The translations under genes were made by a program, and so were the position numbers. The notes beneath the pieces were generated by a model. It saw nothing but the letters and a program-made list of their open reading frames with translations, did not search any database and had not been told where the DNA came from. This document shows, in pieces, positions 49,327 to 57,721 of a DNA stretch of 64,000 nt (the stretch's first letter is position 1; each line of letters begins with the position of its first letter). Source of the stretch: Streptomyces sp. H27-H1 (GTDB taxonomy: Bacteria > Actinomycetota > Actinomycetes > Streptomycetales > Streptomycetaceae); NCBI RefSeq assembly GCF_026627445.1, contig NZ_JAPNLJ010000003.1, forward strand, positions 124,001 to 188,000, in the 5' to 3' direction.

Positions 49327-49881
49327 TTACCGTGCCGCGTCGAGCAGGGCCAGCTGCTCCGAGCCGGCCTCCTCCATCTCCCCGGCGAGCTCCCGCGCCT
49401 CCCCGGCCCCGCCCGAGGCCCGTTCGCCCGCGCAGAGCAGCAGGGACTGGGTGAGGTGTGCGCGCAGGGCGGCGGCGTAGACCCGGTCGAATTCCTCCCC
49501 CGACAGCGCCCCGGCCCTGCGCACGGTGTCGGCGGTGACCATGCCCGGCATGTCGTGCCCCTCGTGCGGGCGGGTGTCGGGCGCCGCGGACCGCGCCAGG
49601 AGCCCGCGCAGATCAGCCAGTTCGGCCCCCTGCCTTTGTGCCGCCCGCTCCGCGAACCGGGCCAGCGCCGGATCCCCGGCCCGCCCCGGCGCCAGATCCG
49701 TCAGCAGCCGGGCCCGCTCGTCCATCGGGATCATCAGCTGGATCCAGGAGATGTCGGTGGCGTTGAAGGCCGCTGCCCGCGGCGGCCCGCTCACCGGCTG
49801 CGCAGCGCAGCCGGCGAGCAGGAACACCGCGAGCAGGGCCCACGCCGGCCGCCGGGTCAGAACGTACCGGCGGAGTTGCAC
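49327..49881 (-). CDS. DUF305 family lipoprotein
   Basis: 184 residues from a GTG at 49881 inside the end of the DUF1996 gene. Lipoprotein signal: LRRYVLTRRPAWALLAVFLL then LAGC, with the lipid-modified Cys at about residue 25. The mature part is helical and resembles DUF305, a four-helix family usually carrying MI-x-HH metal sites; here the corresponding stretch reads IQLMIPMDERA, so the histidines are replaced. EGHDMPGM later is His/Met rich. A membrane-anchored, cell-surface protein. A CTG at 49860 overlapping the upstream stop is an alternative start. Confidence 0.7.
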   Translation of the reverse strand: MQLRRYVLTRRPAWALLAVFLLAGCAAQPVSGPPRAAAFNATDISWIQLMIPMDERARLLTDLAPGRAGDPALARFAERAAQRQGAELADLRGLLARSAAPDTRPHEGHDMPGMVTADTVRRAGALSGEEFDRVYAAALRAHLTQSLLLCAGERASGGAGEARELAGEMEEAGSEQLALLDAAR

Positions 49882-51227
49882 TTGGCGCTCTGAACGACGC
49901 AGTCCTTCACACGCTGCCCGAGGGCCGCGTTGTCCCAGGCGTTGAAGAAGTCGCCGTGGATGGAAGAGGCCATGCCCGAGGCCAGGGAGAGGCCGTCCGG
50001 GTTTCCGCCGGTCGGATAGCCGATCACGAAGGAGACCGAGGGGATGGCCACCGGATAGGCGCCCCCGCACTTGCCGTTGTAGGTCGTGAAGGACACGTGC
50101 GACTTGTGGTCGGGACTGTCGAGGTGCTTGCCGTCCCAGCAGTCGGGGAAGACGAGCTGGTACACGAGCGTGGCCTTCGGCGCGCACACCGGCCAGTTGC
50201 CGTCCGAGCTGCGGCCGATCTCCCCGCCCTCGCCCGCACAGTAGAACTGGTTGACCGAGCCGGCCGGAGTGGGCACCTGTGACTTGGCGTTGCCCGCGAT
50301 CATCCGGAAGCCCTGGGGGAACGGCACCGTCGCCGTGGGATCGGGCAGCCGGGACCCGTAGTAGACGACCATGCCCTCGGGCTCGACGGCGTTGCCGCGC
50401 TCGTACAGGGTCGGAATCCAGTAGCTGGACAGGTCCTTGGCGGGGGTGCAGCTCGTCGCGGTGTGCGACAGCAACGACTCCGTCGTGGTGAACGCGTCCG
50501 TGCTGCGGTTGCCGAAAAAGCTGTGCATGTGGGAGGCGCCCGGCAGCCCCGGGGCCACGATCGGGTCGTCGGGCTTGGAGTGGCTGTAGACGCAGGTGGC
50601 GTTGAACTCGGGTACCCGGACGGAATTCGCGGGCACCGGCGCGGGGGTCATCGCCCGGAACTGGGCCAGTTGGGCGTCCCACTTCGCCTGGTCGATCGAC
50701 ACCCAGCCCGGCGAGGAACCGGCTCCGAACGAGAACCAGTTGACGTTCACGAAGTCCCCGGCCCCAGTGCTGCGCATGACCGCGAACACCGACTGGGAGC
50801 CGGCGGGATGGGTGGCCACGTCGGCGGTCCGCGTGGCCCAGCTCTGCCAGCCACCGGTGGCCGCGATGTCGAACTGTGCGAACAGCGGGCCCGTCGGAGA
50901 ACCGGTGCGCAGCTCGATGGCGCCGGGACCGCCGATGGCCGAGGCCACCCGCGCCGAGACCGTCAGCGGGCCGGAGGCGCCCAGGTCGACGTTGTCGAAG
51001 CGCATCCAGTCGCCGTTCGCGAGGTACGCGGCGTTCTGGCCGCCACCCGTGTCGCCGGTCGTTTCGAGTCCTACACCGGACTGCGCCGCGTAGGACTCGG
51101 CCTGGACCAGGACGGTGTCGGCGGCCCGGGCGGGCGCGCTGGTCACCGTGGCACCGAGGCTCGCGGCCAGGGCGGTTGCCAGTGCGCCCGCGAGGAGGGC
51201 GTGGAGCGTGAACCGGGGTTTTCGCAT
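49857..51227 (-). CDS. Secreted CBM6-DUF1996 protein
   Basis: 456 residues. Signal peptide 1-36 (ALLAGALATALAASLGATVT). A CBM6-like carbohydrate-binding module (about 38-168: VQAESYAAQSG, YLANGDWMRFDNVDLG, FVNVNWFSFG). Then DUF1996 (about 200-445), recognised by SHMHSFFGNRSTDAFTT, YWIPTLYERG, CWDGKHLDSPDHKSHVSF and SFVIGYPTG. DUF1996 occurs in secreted fungal and actinobacterial proteins and may act on or bind polysaccharide; its reaction is not established. Conserved Cys, His and Asp residues could form a metal site. Coupled to the downstream lipoprotein gene. Confidence 0.88.
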   Translation of the reverse strand: MRKPRFTLHALLAGALATALAASLGATVTSAPARAADTVLVQAESYAAQSGVGLETTGDTGGGQNAAYLANGDWMRFDNVDLGASGPLTVSARVASAIGGPGAIELRTGSPTGPLFAQFDIAATGGWQSWATRTADVATHPAGSQSVFAVMRSTGAGDFVNVNWFSFGAGSSPGWVSIDQAKWDAQLAQFRAMTPAPVPANSVRVPEFNATCVYSHSKPDDPIVAPGLPGASHMHSFFGNRSTDAFTTTESLLSHTATSCTPAKDLSSYWIPTLYERGNAVEPEGMVVYYGSRLPDPTATVPFPQGFRMIAGNAKSQVPTPAGSVNQFYCAGEGGEIGRSSDGNWPVCAPKATLVYQLVFPDCWDGKHLDSPDHKSHVSFTTYNGKCGGAYPVAIPSVSFVIGYPTGGNPDGLSLASGMASSIHGDFFNAWDNAALGQRVKDCVVQSAKCNSAGTF

Positions 51228-51261
51228 GACGATTCCTTGTCTGTCGGTGGGGGAGGGGAAA

Positions 51262-51290
51262 GGGGCTGCCGATGGTGGCCGGGCAGCCCC
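51262..51290 (-). terminator. Stem-loop after the GH16 gene
   Basis: GGGGCTGCC (51262-51270) pairs perfectly with GGCAGCCCC (51282-51290), lying just beyond the GH16 stop and before the DUF1996 start. It should end GH16 transcription. Confidence 0.65.
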
Positions 51291-51296
51291 GGCGGG

Positions 51297-53015
51297 TCAC
51301 TGGTAGACGCGCACGTAGTCGACGAGCATCCGGGCCGGGAACGGCGTGGTGGCATCCGTCGGACCGGGCCAGTCACCGCCCACCGCGAGGTTGAGGATCA
51401 TGTAGGAGGGGTGGTCGAAGACCCACGGACCGCGGGTGCGTTCCACCGTCTCCTTGTCGAGGGTGAAGACGGTCCGCCCGTCCAGGCTGTAGACGATGCC
51501 CTTGCTGTTCCAGTCGGCGGCCCAGACGTGGAAGTCGTCGGAGAAGTCGGCGTCCTGGGGCAGCTTGTACGGGCCGCCGATCCCGCCGCCGCCGTTGTAG
51601 GCGGGCGCGTGGACGGTGGAGTACGAGGTCTTCACGTCCTTGCCGAGGACCTCCATGATGTCGACCTCGCCGTTGTACGGCCACGGCCGCCCGGTCAGGA
51701 AGTCGCCGCCCATCATCCAGAACGCCGGCCACAGCCCATTGCCCTTGGGGACCTTGATCCGGGCCTCGACGCGCCCGTACGTGAACTGGAAGGTGGCCCC
51801 GGTGTTCATCCTGGCGGAGGTGTACTGGCAGGTCGTACTGCCGGTCAGCGGGTCGGGCGGGCAGCCCTTGCCGGGCGTGGCCTCCTTGCGGGCCTCCATG
51901 ACGAGGTGGCCCGCTCCGTCCATCGCGGCGTTCTGGTGGTCGGTGTAGTACTCCAGCTCGCCGTTCTGCCCGGTGCCCGGGTCCGCCCTCCACTTCGCCT
52001 GGTCGGGCTTGCCGGCCGCGGGGCCGTCGAACTCGTCGCTCCACACCAGCCTCGGCGGGTTCGCCGGGTCCGGCGGGAGCGGCGGGGGAGTCACCGGGGC
52101 GCCGCCGGTGCCGTACACCTGGAACTCCCACAGGGAGTATCCGTACGGGGTCGCGCGCTCGGTGCCGTACATCCGCACGTACCGTCCGGAGCCCGAGACG
52201 GTCAGGGTCTGCTTGAAGCCCGTGCCCGCCGTCGTGGAGTAGACGGACGTCCACGTGTTCCCGTCCGGGGAGACCTGGATCTGGAAGGACTTGGCGTACG
52301 CCGGATCCCACTGGAGGGCCACCTTGTGGATCTGCGCGGGCGCGCCGAGGTCCACGGAGATCCAGCCGGGATCCGTCCAGCCGGTGGTCGGGCTGGTCGC
52401 CCAACGGGAGGCGGGATCACGGTCGAAGGCCCTGGCGGGCGTGCACTCCCAGCAGTTCCCGTCGGCCTGCGCGGAGGATGCCGCGCCCGTCCTGCCGTAG
52501 GAGAGGAGCGCGTCGCCGCCGCCGTCACCGCTGCCGGGGGTTCCGTAGACCTGGAACTCCCAGAGCGAGTAGCCGTATCCGGTGGCGCGCTGGGTTCCGT
52601 ACATCCGCACGTAGCGGCCGGTTCCGGACACGGCCAGGTTCTGGGCGCCGCCGGCGCCGGAGGTCGTCCCGTAGACCGTGGTCCAGTTCGTGGCGTCGGC
52701 CGAGACCTGGATCTGGAGCGCCTTGGCGTAGGCGCCCTCCCAGTTGAGGGAGACCCTGCTGATGGCGGCGGTGGCCCCCAGGTCCACCTGGATCCACTGC
52801 GGGTCCGTGAAGGCGCTGGACCAGCGGGTGCCCTGGTTCCCGTCGACGGCGCTCGCGGGGGTGTAGCCGGGCTCGCTGCCGGACACGGTGACCGGCTTGC
52901 CCTGCGACAGGAGGGTTTCGGCGGCCCGGGCGGGGGAGGCGGGGAGGGTGCTGAAGGTGAGGAGGGTGAGCGCGACGGCGAGGAATAAGCCGAGGCGGCG
53001 CAGCGACGGAGGCAC
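51297..53015 (-). CDS. Secreted GH16 beta-glucanase with two discoidin domains
   Basis: 572 residues from a GTG at 53015 (AGGAG six bases upstream). Signal peptide about 1-35 (LGLFLAVALTLLTFSTLPAS). Two F5/8C discoidin domains (about 38-170 and 180-315), each ending RYVRMYGT...YGYSLWEFQVYG. A Pro linker precedes a C-terminal GH16 domain (about 335-572) with the catalytic ExDxxE motif in GEVDIMEVLG (Glu450, Asp452, Glu455). It fits laminarinase-like endo-beta-1,3-glucanases. Three LacI-type boxes lie between it and the divergent LacI gene, so it is probably induced by sugars. Exact polysaccharide unproven. Confidence 0.9.
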   Translation of the reverse strand: MPPSLRRLGLFLAVALTLLTFSTLPASPARAAETLLSQGKPVTVSGSEPGYTPASAVDGNQGTRWSSAFTDPQWIQVDLGATAAISRVSLNWEGAYAKALQIQVSADATNWTTVYGTTSGAGGAQNLAVSGTGRYVRMYGTQRATGYGYSLWEFQVYGTPGSGDGGGDALLSYGRTGAASSAQADGNCWECTPARAFDRDPASRWATSPTTGWTDPGWISVDLGAPAQIHKVALQWDPAYAKSFQIQVSPDGNTWTSVYSTTAGTGFKQTLTVSGSGRYVRMYGTERATPYGYSLWEFQVYGTGGAPVTPPPLPPDPANPPRLVWSDEFDGPAAGKPDQAKWRADPGTGQNGELEYYTDHQNAAMDGAGHLVMEARKEATPGKGCPPDPLTGSTTCQYTSARMNTGATFQFTYGRVEARIKVPKGNGLWPAFWMMGGDFLTGRPWPYNGEVDIMEVLGKDVKTSYSTVHAPAYNGGGGIGGPYKLPQDADFSDDFHVWAADWNSKGIVYSLDGRTVFTLDKETVERTRGPWVFDHPSYMILNLAVGGDWPGPTDATTPFPARMLVDYVRVYQ

Positions 53016-53048
53016 GGCGGCTCCTGAAGGCGAGGGGGGAAGAGTCGA

Positions 53049-53083
53049 GGGGGGAGGAAGTGATGGGGGAGGAAGTGATGGGG
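53049..53083. repeat. Short 15-bp direct repeat
   Basis: GGGGGAGGAAGTGAT occurs twice in tandem plus a partial third copy, in the leader upstream of the GH16 gene. Purine-rich on the plus strand; it is pyrimidine-rich in the GH16 mRNA leader. Confidence 0.75.
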
Positions 53084-53118
53084 AGGAGACGGAAGGGCGG
53101 GGGATCCTGAGGGCGCCG

Positions 53119-53130
53119 GGGAGCGCTCCC
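53119..53130. promoter_or_regulatory. LacI/CebR-type operator box 1
   Basis: GGGAGCGCTCCC is a perfect 12-bp palindrome with the GAGCGCTC core recognised by CebR and related Streptomyces LacI repressors. It lies about 105 bases upstream of the GH16 start. Confidence 0.75.
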
Positions 53131-53219
53131 TGAGGGGTGAGGATGGGGCGGCCCCTCAGAGCTGTCAAGGTGTCCCGTCATCGCGTGGAAATACCGGCGG
53201 CACCGGTTCGTTGCCTGAT

Positions 53220-53231
53220 GGAGCGTTCTCT
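53220..53231. promoter_or_regulatory. LacI-type operator box 2
   Basis: GGAGCGTTCTCT is an imperfect palindrome. Its first 11 bases are the exact reverse complement of bases in box 3, about 150 bases away, which suggests looping between the two. Confidence 0.6.
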
Positions 53232-53368
53232 CAGTACCCGCACGCCCCACGGTGAACCGGCTGACCAGCGAGAAGCCCGCACAGTCGGCTCCCCGACCTG
53301 TGGCTGAAGGCAACACCCGCCAGGCCGCATACTGTTGACAGTCGATCAGGCGCCGGGCCACCATCTCC

Positions 53369-53380
53369 GGAGAACGCTCC
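53369..53380. promoter_or_regulatory. LacI-type operator box 3
   Basis: GGAGAACGCTCC lies 51 bases before the LacI start codon, well placed for autoregulation. No gene is present in 53016-53431; besides the boxes and the 15-bp repeat nothing else stands out there. Confidence 0.65.
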
Positions 53381-53431
53381 CCCGCGGGCCGGCTGCCCGA
53401 CCCGCAGGCGCCACCGAACGAACGGGCCGGA

Positions 53432-54424
53432 ATGAGAAGACCCACGCTGGAAGTGGTCGCGGCCCGTGCGGGCGTGTCCAGATCGAGCGTTTCCCGTGTG
53501 GTCAACGGCGAGACCACGGTCGCGCCCGAGATCCGCGAGGTCGTCATGCGGGCCGTGCGCGAACTGGGCTACGTGCCCAACGCCGCCGCCCGCAACCTGG
53601 TCACCCGCCGCACCCACGCGGTGGCCGTGGTCGTCTCCGACCCTCCCCAGGGAGTGCTCTCCGACGACCCCCTCTTCTCCACCGTCGTGCGCGCCGTCAG
53701 CAGGGAGCTGGAGTCCGCCGGAAAACAGGTCGTGCTCATGCTCGCCGAATCCGACCGGAGCCGGTCCCGGGTCGAGGAGTACGTGGCCGGCGGGCACGTG
53801 GACGGCGTCATGCTCGTCGCCCTGCACGGCGCGGATCCGCTGCCCGCCGCGCTGGCCAGGACCGGCCTGCCGGTCGCCTCGTTCAACCGCACCTCCGCCC
53901 AGGACGTGCCGTACGTGGAACTGGACAACGCGGCCGGCGCCACGCTCGCCGTACGCCACCTCTTGGAGCGGGGCCGGCGCCGGATCGCCACCATCACCGG
54001 GCCCCTGGACCTCTTCGAGGCGCGCGAGCGTCTCGACGGCTACCGCGCCGCCCTGCGCGACACCGGCCGCCGGTCCATCGTGGCGCTGGGCGATTTCACC
54101 AGGGCCTCCGGGGCCGAGGCCATGCGGCAGCTGCTGGAGGACGACCCTGCGCTGGACGCGGTGTTCGCGGCGAACGACCTGATGGCGATCGGCGCCCTGC
54201 GCACCCTGCGACAGGCGGGCCGCCGGGTCCCCGAGGACGTGGCCGTCGTCGGCTTCGACGACATAGAGGCCGCCGCGTACACCGTCCCAGCCCTCACCTC
54301 CGTACGCAGCCCCATGGCCGACCAGGCCACGGCCACGGTGCGGCTGCTCCTGGGGCTGATCGAGGGGGGCTCCAGGGAACCGGTGGTCATGCCGAACGCG
54401 CTCGTGATCCGCGAATCGACCTGA
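53432..54424 (+). CDS. LacI-family transcriptional regulator
   Basis: 330 residues. The N-terminal helix-turn-helix TLEVVAARAGVSRSSVSRVV and hinge region (VPNAAARNLVTRRT) are followed by a periplasmic-binding-protein-like sugar domain (about 60-330) with VDGVMLVALHG, FAANDLMAIGALRTLRQAGR and VGFDDIEAAAYTVPALTSVR. It probably represses the divergent GH16 gene and itself through the three GAGCG-type boxes, releasing on binding an oligosaccharide. ATG at 53432; no obvious Shine-Dalgarno stronger than GGCCGGAA. Confidence 0.92.
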   Translation: MRRPTLEVVAARAGVSRSSVSRVVNGETTVAPEIREVVMRAVRELGYVPNAAARNLVTRRTHAVAVVVSDPPQGVLSDDPLFSTVVRAVSRELESAGKQVVLMLAESDRSRSRVEEYVAGGHVDGVMLVALHGADPLPAALARTGLPVASFNRTSAQDVPYVELDNAAGATLAVRHLLERGRRRIATITGPLDLFEARERLDGYRAALRDTGRRSIVALGDFTRASGAEAMRQLLEDDPALDAVFAANDLMAIGALRTLRQAGRRVPEDVAVVGFDDIEAAAYTVPALTSVRSPMADQATATVRLLLGLIEGGSREPVVMPNALVIREST

Positions 54425-54525
54425 CCGCACGCTCCTCGCGGCCGCCCGGGGGGGCTTGGCCGTACGGTGCGCACGGCCGCACGGCGGGCTTGGCCGTTGC
54501 GGGTGCGCGTGGCCGGCGGCTCGCT

Positions 54526-54963
54526 TCAGGCGGCCGGGATCCGGACCCGTACGGACTTCCCGCACCCGTGGGCCACGACGGAGAGCCGGCCGCCCGTCTC
54601 GGCCGCCGAGAGCTGGACGATCAGCAGGCCGCGCCCGTGTTCGGCTTCCGGGTCCGCCGCCTCGGTGCGGAGGTGCGGCAGCCGGGGGAGCGCGGCCGCC
54701 CCGTCGGCCACCTCGAGCTCGAGCCAGCCTCCTCGGAGGGAGAGTCCGACGCGCATGAGGGCGGTGGCGGCGGCAGCGTGCAGGACGACGTTTGTGACGA
54801 GCTCGCTGACGGCGAGCAGCAGTACCTCGGCGATCTCGGCGGAGACCCGCCAGCCGTCGAGCGCGGCTCGGACGTGGGAGCGCAGGAGCGGAACGCTCGC
54901 CGCGTCGGGATCGGCTGTCCAGTGGGCGAAGCCGCAGGCGGGAGGACACGTGGAGGTGAGCAT
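54526..54963 (-). CDS. HATPase-domain anti-sigma-like regulatory protein
   Basis: 145 residues. GHKL fold: VLLLAVSELVTNVVLHAAAA is the N-box with the Mg-binding Asn, and EAEHGRGLLIVQLSAAETGG is the G-box, ending CGKSVRVRIPAA. Like many orphan Streptomyces HATPases of this size, it has no STAS or SpoIIE gene beside it. It could inhibit a sigma factor or phosphorylate a distant STAS protein. The N-terminus has Cys residues (TCPPACGFAHW) and no membrane segment. ATG at 54963. Confidence 0.87.
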   Translation of the reverse strand: MLTSTCPPACGFAHWTADPDAASVPLLRSHVRAALDGWRVSAEIAEVLLLAVSELVTNVVLHAAAATALMRVGLSLRGGWLELEVADGAAALPRLPHLRTEAADPEAEHGRGLLIVQLSAAETGGRLSVVAHGCGKSVRVRIPAA

Positions 54964-55096
54964 GGGGGACTCCCGTAGGGGAGGGGGAAGGGAGGGGCAC
55001 GTGTGCGGCGCCCTCGTTCATGGCTCGTGTAACCAGGGGTGAACTCGCACCGCCGATGGTCTTGTGGTTCGCGGAGCCGTGTCGCTAAAGTCGTGA

Positions 55097-55108
55097 TTAC
55101 ACGTGTAA
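55097..55108. promoter_or_regulatory. Perfect 12-bp palindrome TTACACGTGTAA
   Basis: An AT-flanked perfect dyad in the divergent gap between the HATPase gene and the esterase gene, 126 bases before the esterase ATG. The ACGTGT core is typical of TetR-like or other dimeric regulators; the partner is unknown. The remaining 54964-55233 shows no gene. Confidence 0.5.
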
Positions 55109-55233
55109 CACGTTAGTTCCGGCCGAGGGTCTCACGCAAGCATTTGGGACATGCGTTACGAATCCGTGCCCCTGACGTGCCTCGCCGTCCTCCGCTCCCT
55201 CCCCCGAAACCACGCAGAACTGGATGGGCCGCA

Positions 55234-56178
55234 ATGACGCAATCGCCTCCCGCCGCACTCGACCTCGCCGATATGACATGGCCGCCTCCGCCCTATCGGA
55301 CCCCCGACCCCGCGGTGACGGACGAGCACGGGATCCGGCGCCACGACGGGCTCACGTACGCGACCACGCCGGGCTTCCGCCCCCGGCTGCTCGACGTCCG
55401 GGTCCCGGCGGGGGAGGGTCCCTTCCCGGTCGTGATCTGGATCCACGGCGGTGGCTGGCTGGACGGCGACCGCCGCTATCCGCCGCCGACCGTCCCCGTG
55501 GAGCTGCTGCACGGATCGGTGCTGGGGGCGGGGCTCGCACTCGTCTCGATCGACTACCGGCACAGCCTGGAGGCGCCCTTCCCGGCCCAGTTGCACGATG
55601 TGAAGGCCGCGATCCGCTACGTCCGCAAGTTCGCCGCCGCCCTCGGCCTGGACGGTGACCGGATCGGCGTATGGGGTGAGTCCGCGGGCGGCCATCTGGC
55701 GGCCCTCGCAGGCCTGGTGGGCCCGGACAGTCCGGCCCTGGAGGGCACGCAGGGTGTAGGGAGCGGTGACACCGGAGTGCTGGCCGTCGTCGACTGGTAC
55801 GGGGTGTCCGACCTGATCGCCCTCGCCGACCACCCCATGCCCGAGATGCCCGGCGGGCCGGACTTCCCCGACCCCTACGCGGCCCTCCTCGGCGGCACCG
55901 TAGCCGAGCGTCCGGCGCTGGCACGGACCGCGAGCCCGGTCACGCACGCCTGCCTGCCGGGGCTGCCGCCGTTCCTGCTGATCCACGGAACGCAGGACGG
56001 CCTGGTCCCGTACAGCCAGAGCGAACAGCTCGCCGAGGCCCTCACCCAGGCCGGGGGCGAGGTCACTCTGCGGCCGGTGGAGGGCGCCGACCACATCTTC
56101 CTGGGATCCCCGGACATCGAATCGATCGTCACGGAGAGCGTCACCTTCCTCGGCCGCCACCTGGGCGCGGGCGTCTGA
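55234..56178 (+). CDS. Alpha/beta hydrolase, HSL/BD-FAE-type esterase
   Basis: 314 residues. Oxyanion motif HGGGW (71-75), nucleophile GESAGG (Ser150), Asp255 in HGTQDGLVP and His287 in EGADHIF: a complete Ser-Asp-His triad of the hormone-sensitive-lipase/carboxylesterase type. No signal peptide, so cytoplasmic. It hydrolyses small esters in known relatives, or N-formylkynurenine in some. The ATG at 55234 is chosen because the fold starts about 40 residues later and upstream codons are Pro/Arg-rich. Preceded by a palindrome at 55097. Confidence 0.9.
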   Translation: MTQSPPAALDLADMTWPPPPYRTPDPAVTDEHGIRRHDGLTYATTPGFRPRLLDVRVPAGEGPFPVVIWIHGGGWLDGDRRYPPPTVPVELLHGSVLGAGLALVSIDYRHSLEAPFPAQLHDVKAAIRYVRKFAAALGLDGDRIGVWGESAGGHLAALAGLVGPDSPALEGTQGVGSGDTGVLAVVDWYGVSDLIALADHPMPEMPGGPDFPDPYAALLGGTVAERPALARTASPVTHACLPGLPPFLLIHGTQDGLVPYSQSEQLAEALTQAGGEVTLRPVEGADHIFLGSPDIESIVTESVTFLGRHLGAGV

Positions 56179-56190
56179 ATCAGCGACTGT

Positions 56191-56223
56191 GCTTCCTGTG
56201 CCGCCGGTCGCGGCACAGGAAGC
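56191..56223. terminator. Perfect 13-bp bidirectional stem-loop
   Basis: GCTTCCTGTGCCG (56191-56203) and CGGCACAGGAAGC (56211-56223) pair without mismatch around a seven-base loop, between the convergent esterase and PPOX stops. Confidence 0.85.
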
Positions 56224-56230
56224 CGCCGGC

Positions 56231-56626
56231 TCAGACGGAGAAGCCGGTGATCCTCCGCGGAGTCACCCGGACGATCAGCCGGAGGACGTCGTCAGCCTCG
56301 GCGATCGGGTCCTCGCCGAGGTACTTCTGCGAGAGCTCGCGCGGAAGGGATTTCTCCCGGTCCTCGATCAGTTCGGCCGTGCCGCGGATGTCCACGGAGT
56401 GGTACGGGTTCTCGGCGTCGTAGACGGTCAGGCTGACCCGCGGGTCCCGAGCGAGGTTCCGGGCCTTCTGCCGCCCCGCCGTGGTGGAGAACAGCACCGT
56501 GTCCCCGTCCCTTGCCATCCAGACCACCGAGGTGTGTGGCCCGCCGTCCTGGTCGAGCGTCGCGACGGTGGCGAAGTTCCTCCCGTCCAGAAGCTTGCGC
56601 GTCTCCTCGTTGAACGCCACGGACAT
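56231..56626 (-). CDS. Pyridoxamine 5'-phosphate oxidase-like (PPOX) flavin/F420-type protein
   Basis: 131 residues, ATG with GGGAGG just upstream. Split-barrel fold: FATVATLDQDGGPHTSVVWM (first strands), VLFSTTAGRQKARNLARDPR (cofactor phosphate-binding loop) and VSLTVYDAENPYHSVDIRGT, as in Streptomyces PPOX-class F420-dependent or FMN enzymes. The cofactor cannot be settled by eye, though GRQKARNL resembles F420-binding members. Function probably a redox or detoxifying step. Monocistronic between two terminable convergent/tandem genes. Confidence 0.88.
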   Translation of the reverse strand: MSVAFNEETRKLLDGRNFATVATLDQDGGPHTSVVWMARDGDTVLFSTTAGRQKARNLARDPRVSLTVYDAENPYHSVDIRGTAELIEDREKSLPRELSQKYLGEDPIAEADDVLRLIVRVTPRRITGFSV

Positions 56627-56779
56627 GGCCTCCCCCTTCTGCCTGGCAACCCGGATGGTCACCGCTTGCGTAGAACAGACGCGAGGGCCGGGTACTTCCC
56701 GACGCAGGGTCACATGGCAGAAAACCAGGGGCTGTTTCCTTGACGAGCTAGGGACGCCATTCCTGGCGGTGGGGGTCGG

Positions 56780-57441
56780 TCAGTCGGACGAGGCGATCTC
56801 CGTTGGACCGTAGAGGGCCGAGGACTCCCCGGTGATGAAGGACCAGTAACGGTCTCCGAAGGACCAGTGCCACCACTCCGTGGGGTAGTTCACCAGCCCC
56901 GCGGCCGTGAGGGCGGCGCCCAGCAGCTTCCGGTTGGCGCGAGTCTCCTCGCTGATGCCGGCGGCATCGGTGTAGCAGACGCCTGTGCTCTCCTCCGGGT
57001 CCGCGTTCATCCGTGTGCCGAGGTCCAGCTCGCGACCGTCGGCATCGGCCAGGGTGAGGTCGACGGCCGCGCCGGCGCAGTGCGGAGCGATGTCGGGCGG
57101 TGACACGTACCGGCTGGCCGCCGAGTCGATCTGCTCGGTGGACCAATCCGGGTGGATGGCTCGCAGCTGACCGGCGTACTCCTCGAAGTACTCGCGCTGG
57201 AGGGAAGGGGGCCGGTACCCCTCGACGAACAGCAGCCGCAAGCCTTGCGGAAGCGTCGCCTGGGCCTTGAGCAGCCGCTCCAAAACGCCTTCCCGCAGGT
57301 ACGCGAAGGCGTCTGCCGGGTCCTGCTTGCGCACGTCGACCAGCAACGAGCCGCAACGGCGGACATCCACAAGATGTTCACCGCACTCGGCAACAGGTAT
57401 GGCGGCGACCTCGGGTCCGACATCAACACGATCTCAGTCAT
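56780..57441 (-). pseudogene. VanX-like D-Ala-D-Ala dipeptidase (M15D) with a -1 frameshift near the start
   Basis: The main frame (56780-57370 from a GTG) gives 196 residues with the M15D metal ligands: VSPPDIAPHCAGAAVDLTLA (His, Asp) and EWWHWSFGDRYW (Glu, His), plus VEGYRPPSLQREYF. Upstream the homology continues in two frames. 57441-57415 reads MTEIVLMSDP; one base later in phase, about 57414-57371 reads EVAAIPVAECGEHL, joining the main frame. A single missing C in the GACCCGAG run (about 57409-57418) explains the break. Either a real N-terminal truncation, with translation from the internal GTG, or a base-call error. The active site is intact, so the product could still work. Confidence 0.7.
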
Positions 57442-57721
57442 GACGTGATCATTCCGCATGGCGCAATCCGGCGAACGTTCCCGGTCAATGCATTGGCCGG
57501 GGCCGGGCTGGGTGGTGGTGCCGTGTCGGTGAGGAGGGCATCGCGTCAACACGGTGCCGGTTGGTCATCCCTCGGGCCGATATCGATTCGGCCCGGGCCG
57601 CAGTTGGCCCGGAGTGCGATCGGTCGCGTGCGCGCGTGCGCTCCGGATCATGGCGGCTGCCAGCATGCCGGTGCGGGCGACGGAACCAAGCCAGCCGTCG
57701 CGTAGGCAGATAGGTGGGAAC

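Noticed and set aside
54425..54525. GC-rich gap with several small hairpins considered as a small RNA
   Set aside because: Hairpins are short and overlapping, as random in this composition; nothing specific supports an RNA gene beyond a possible terminator.
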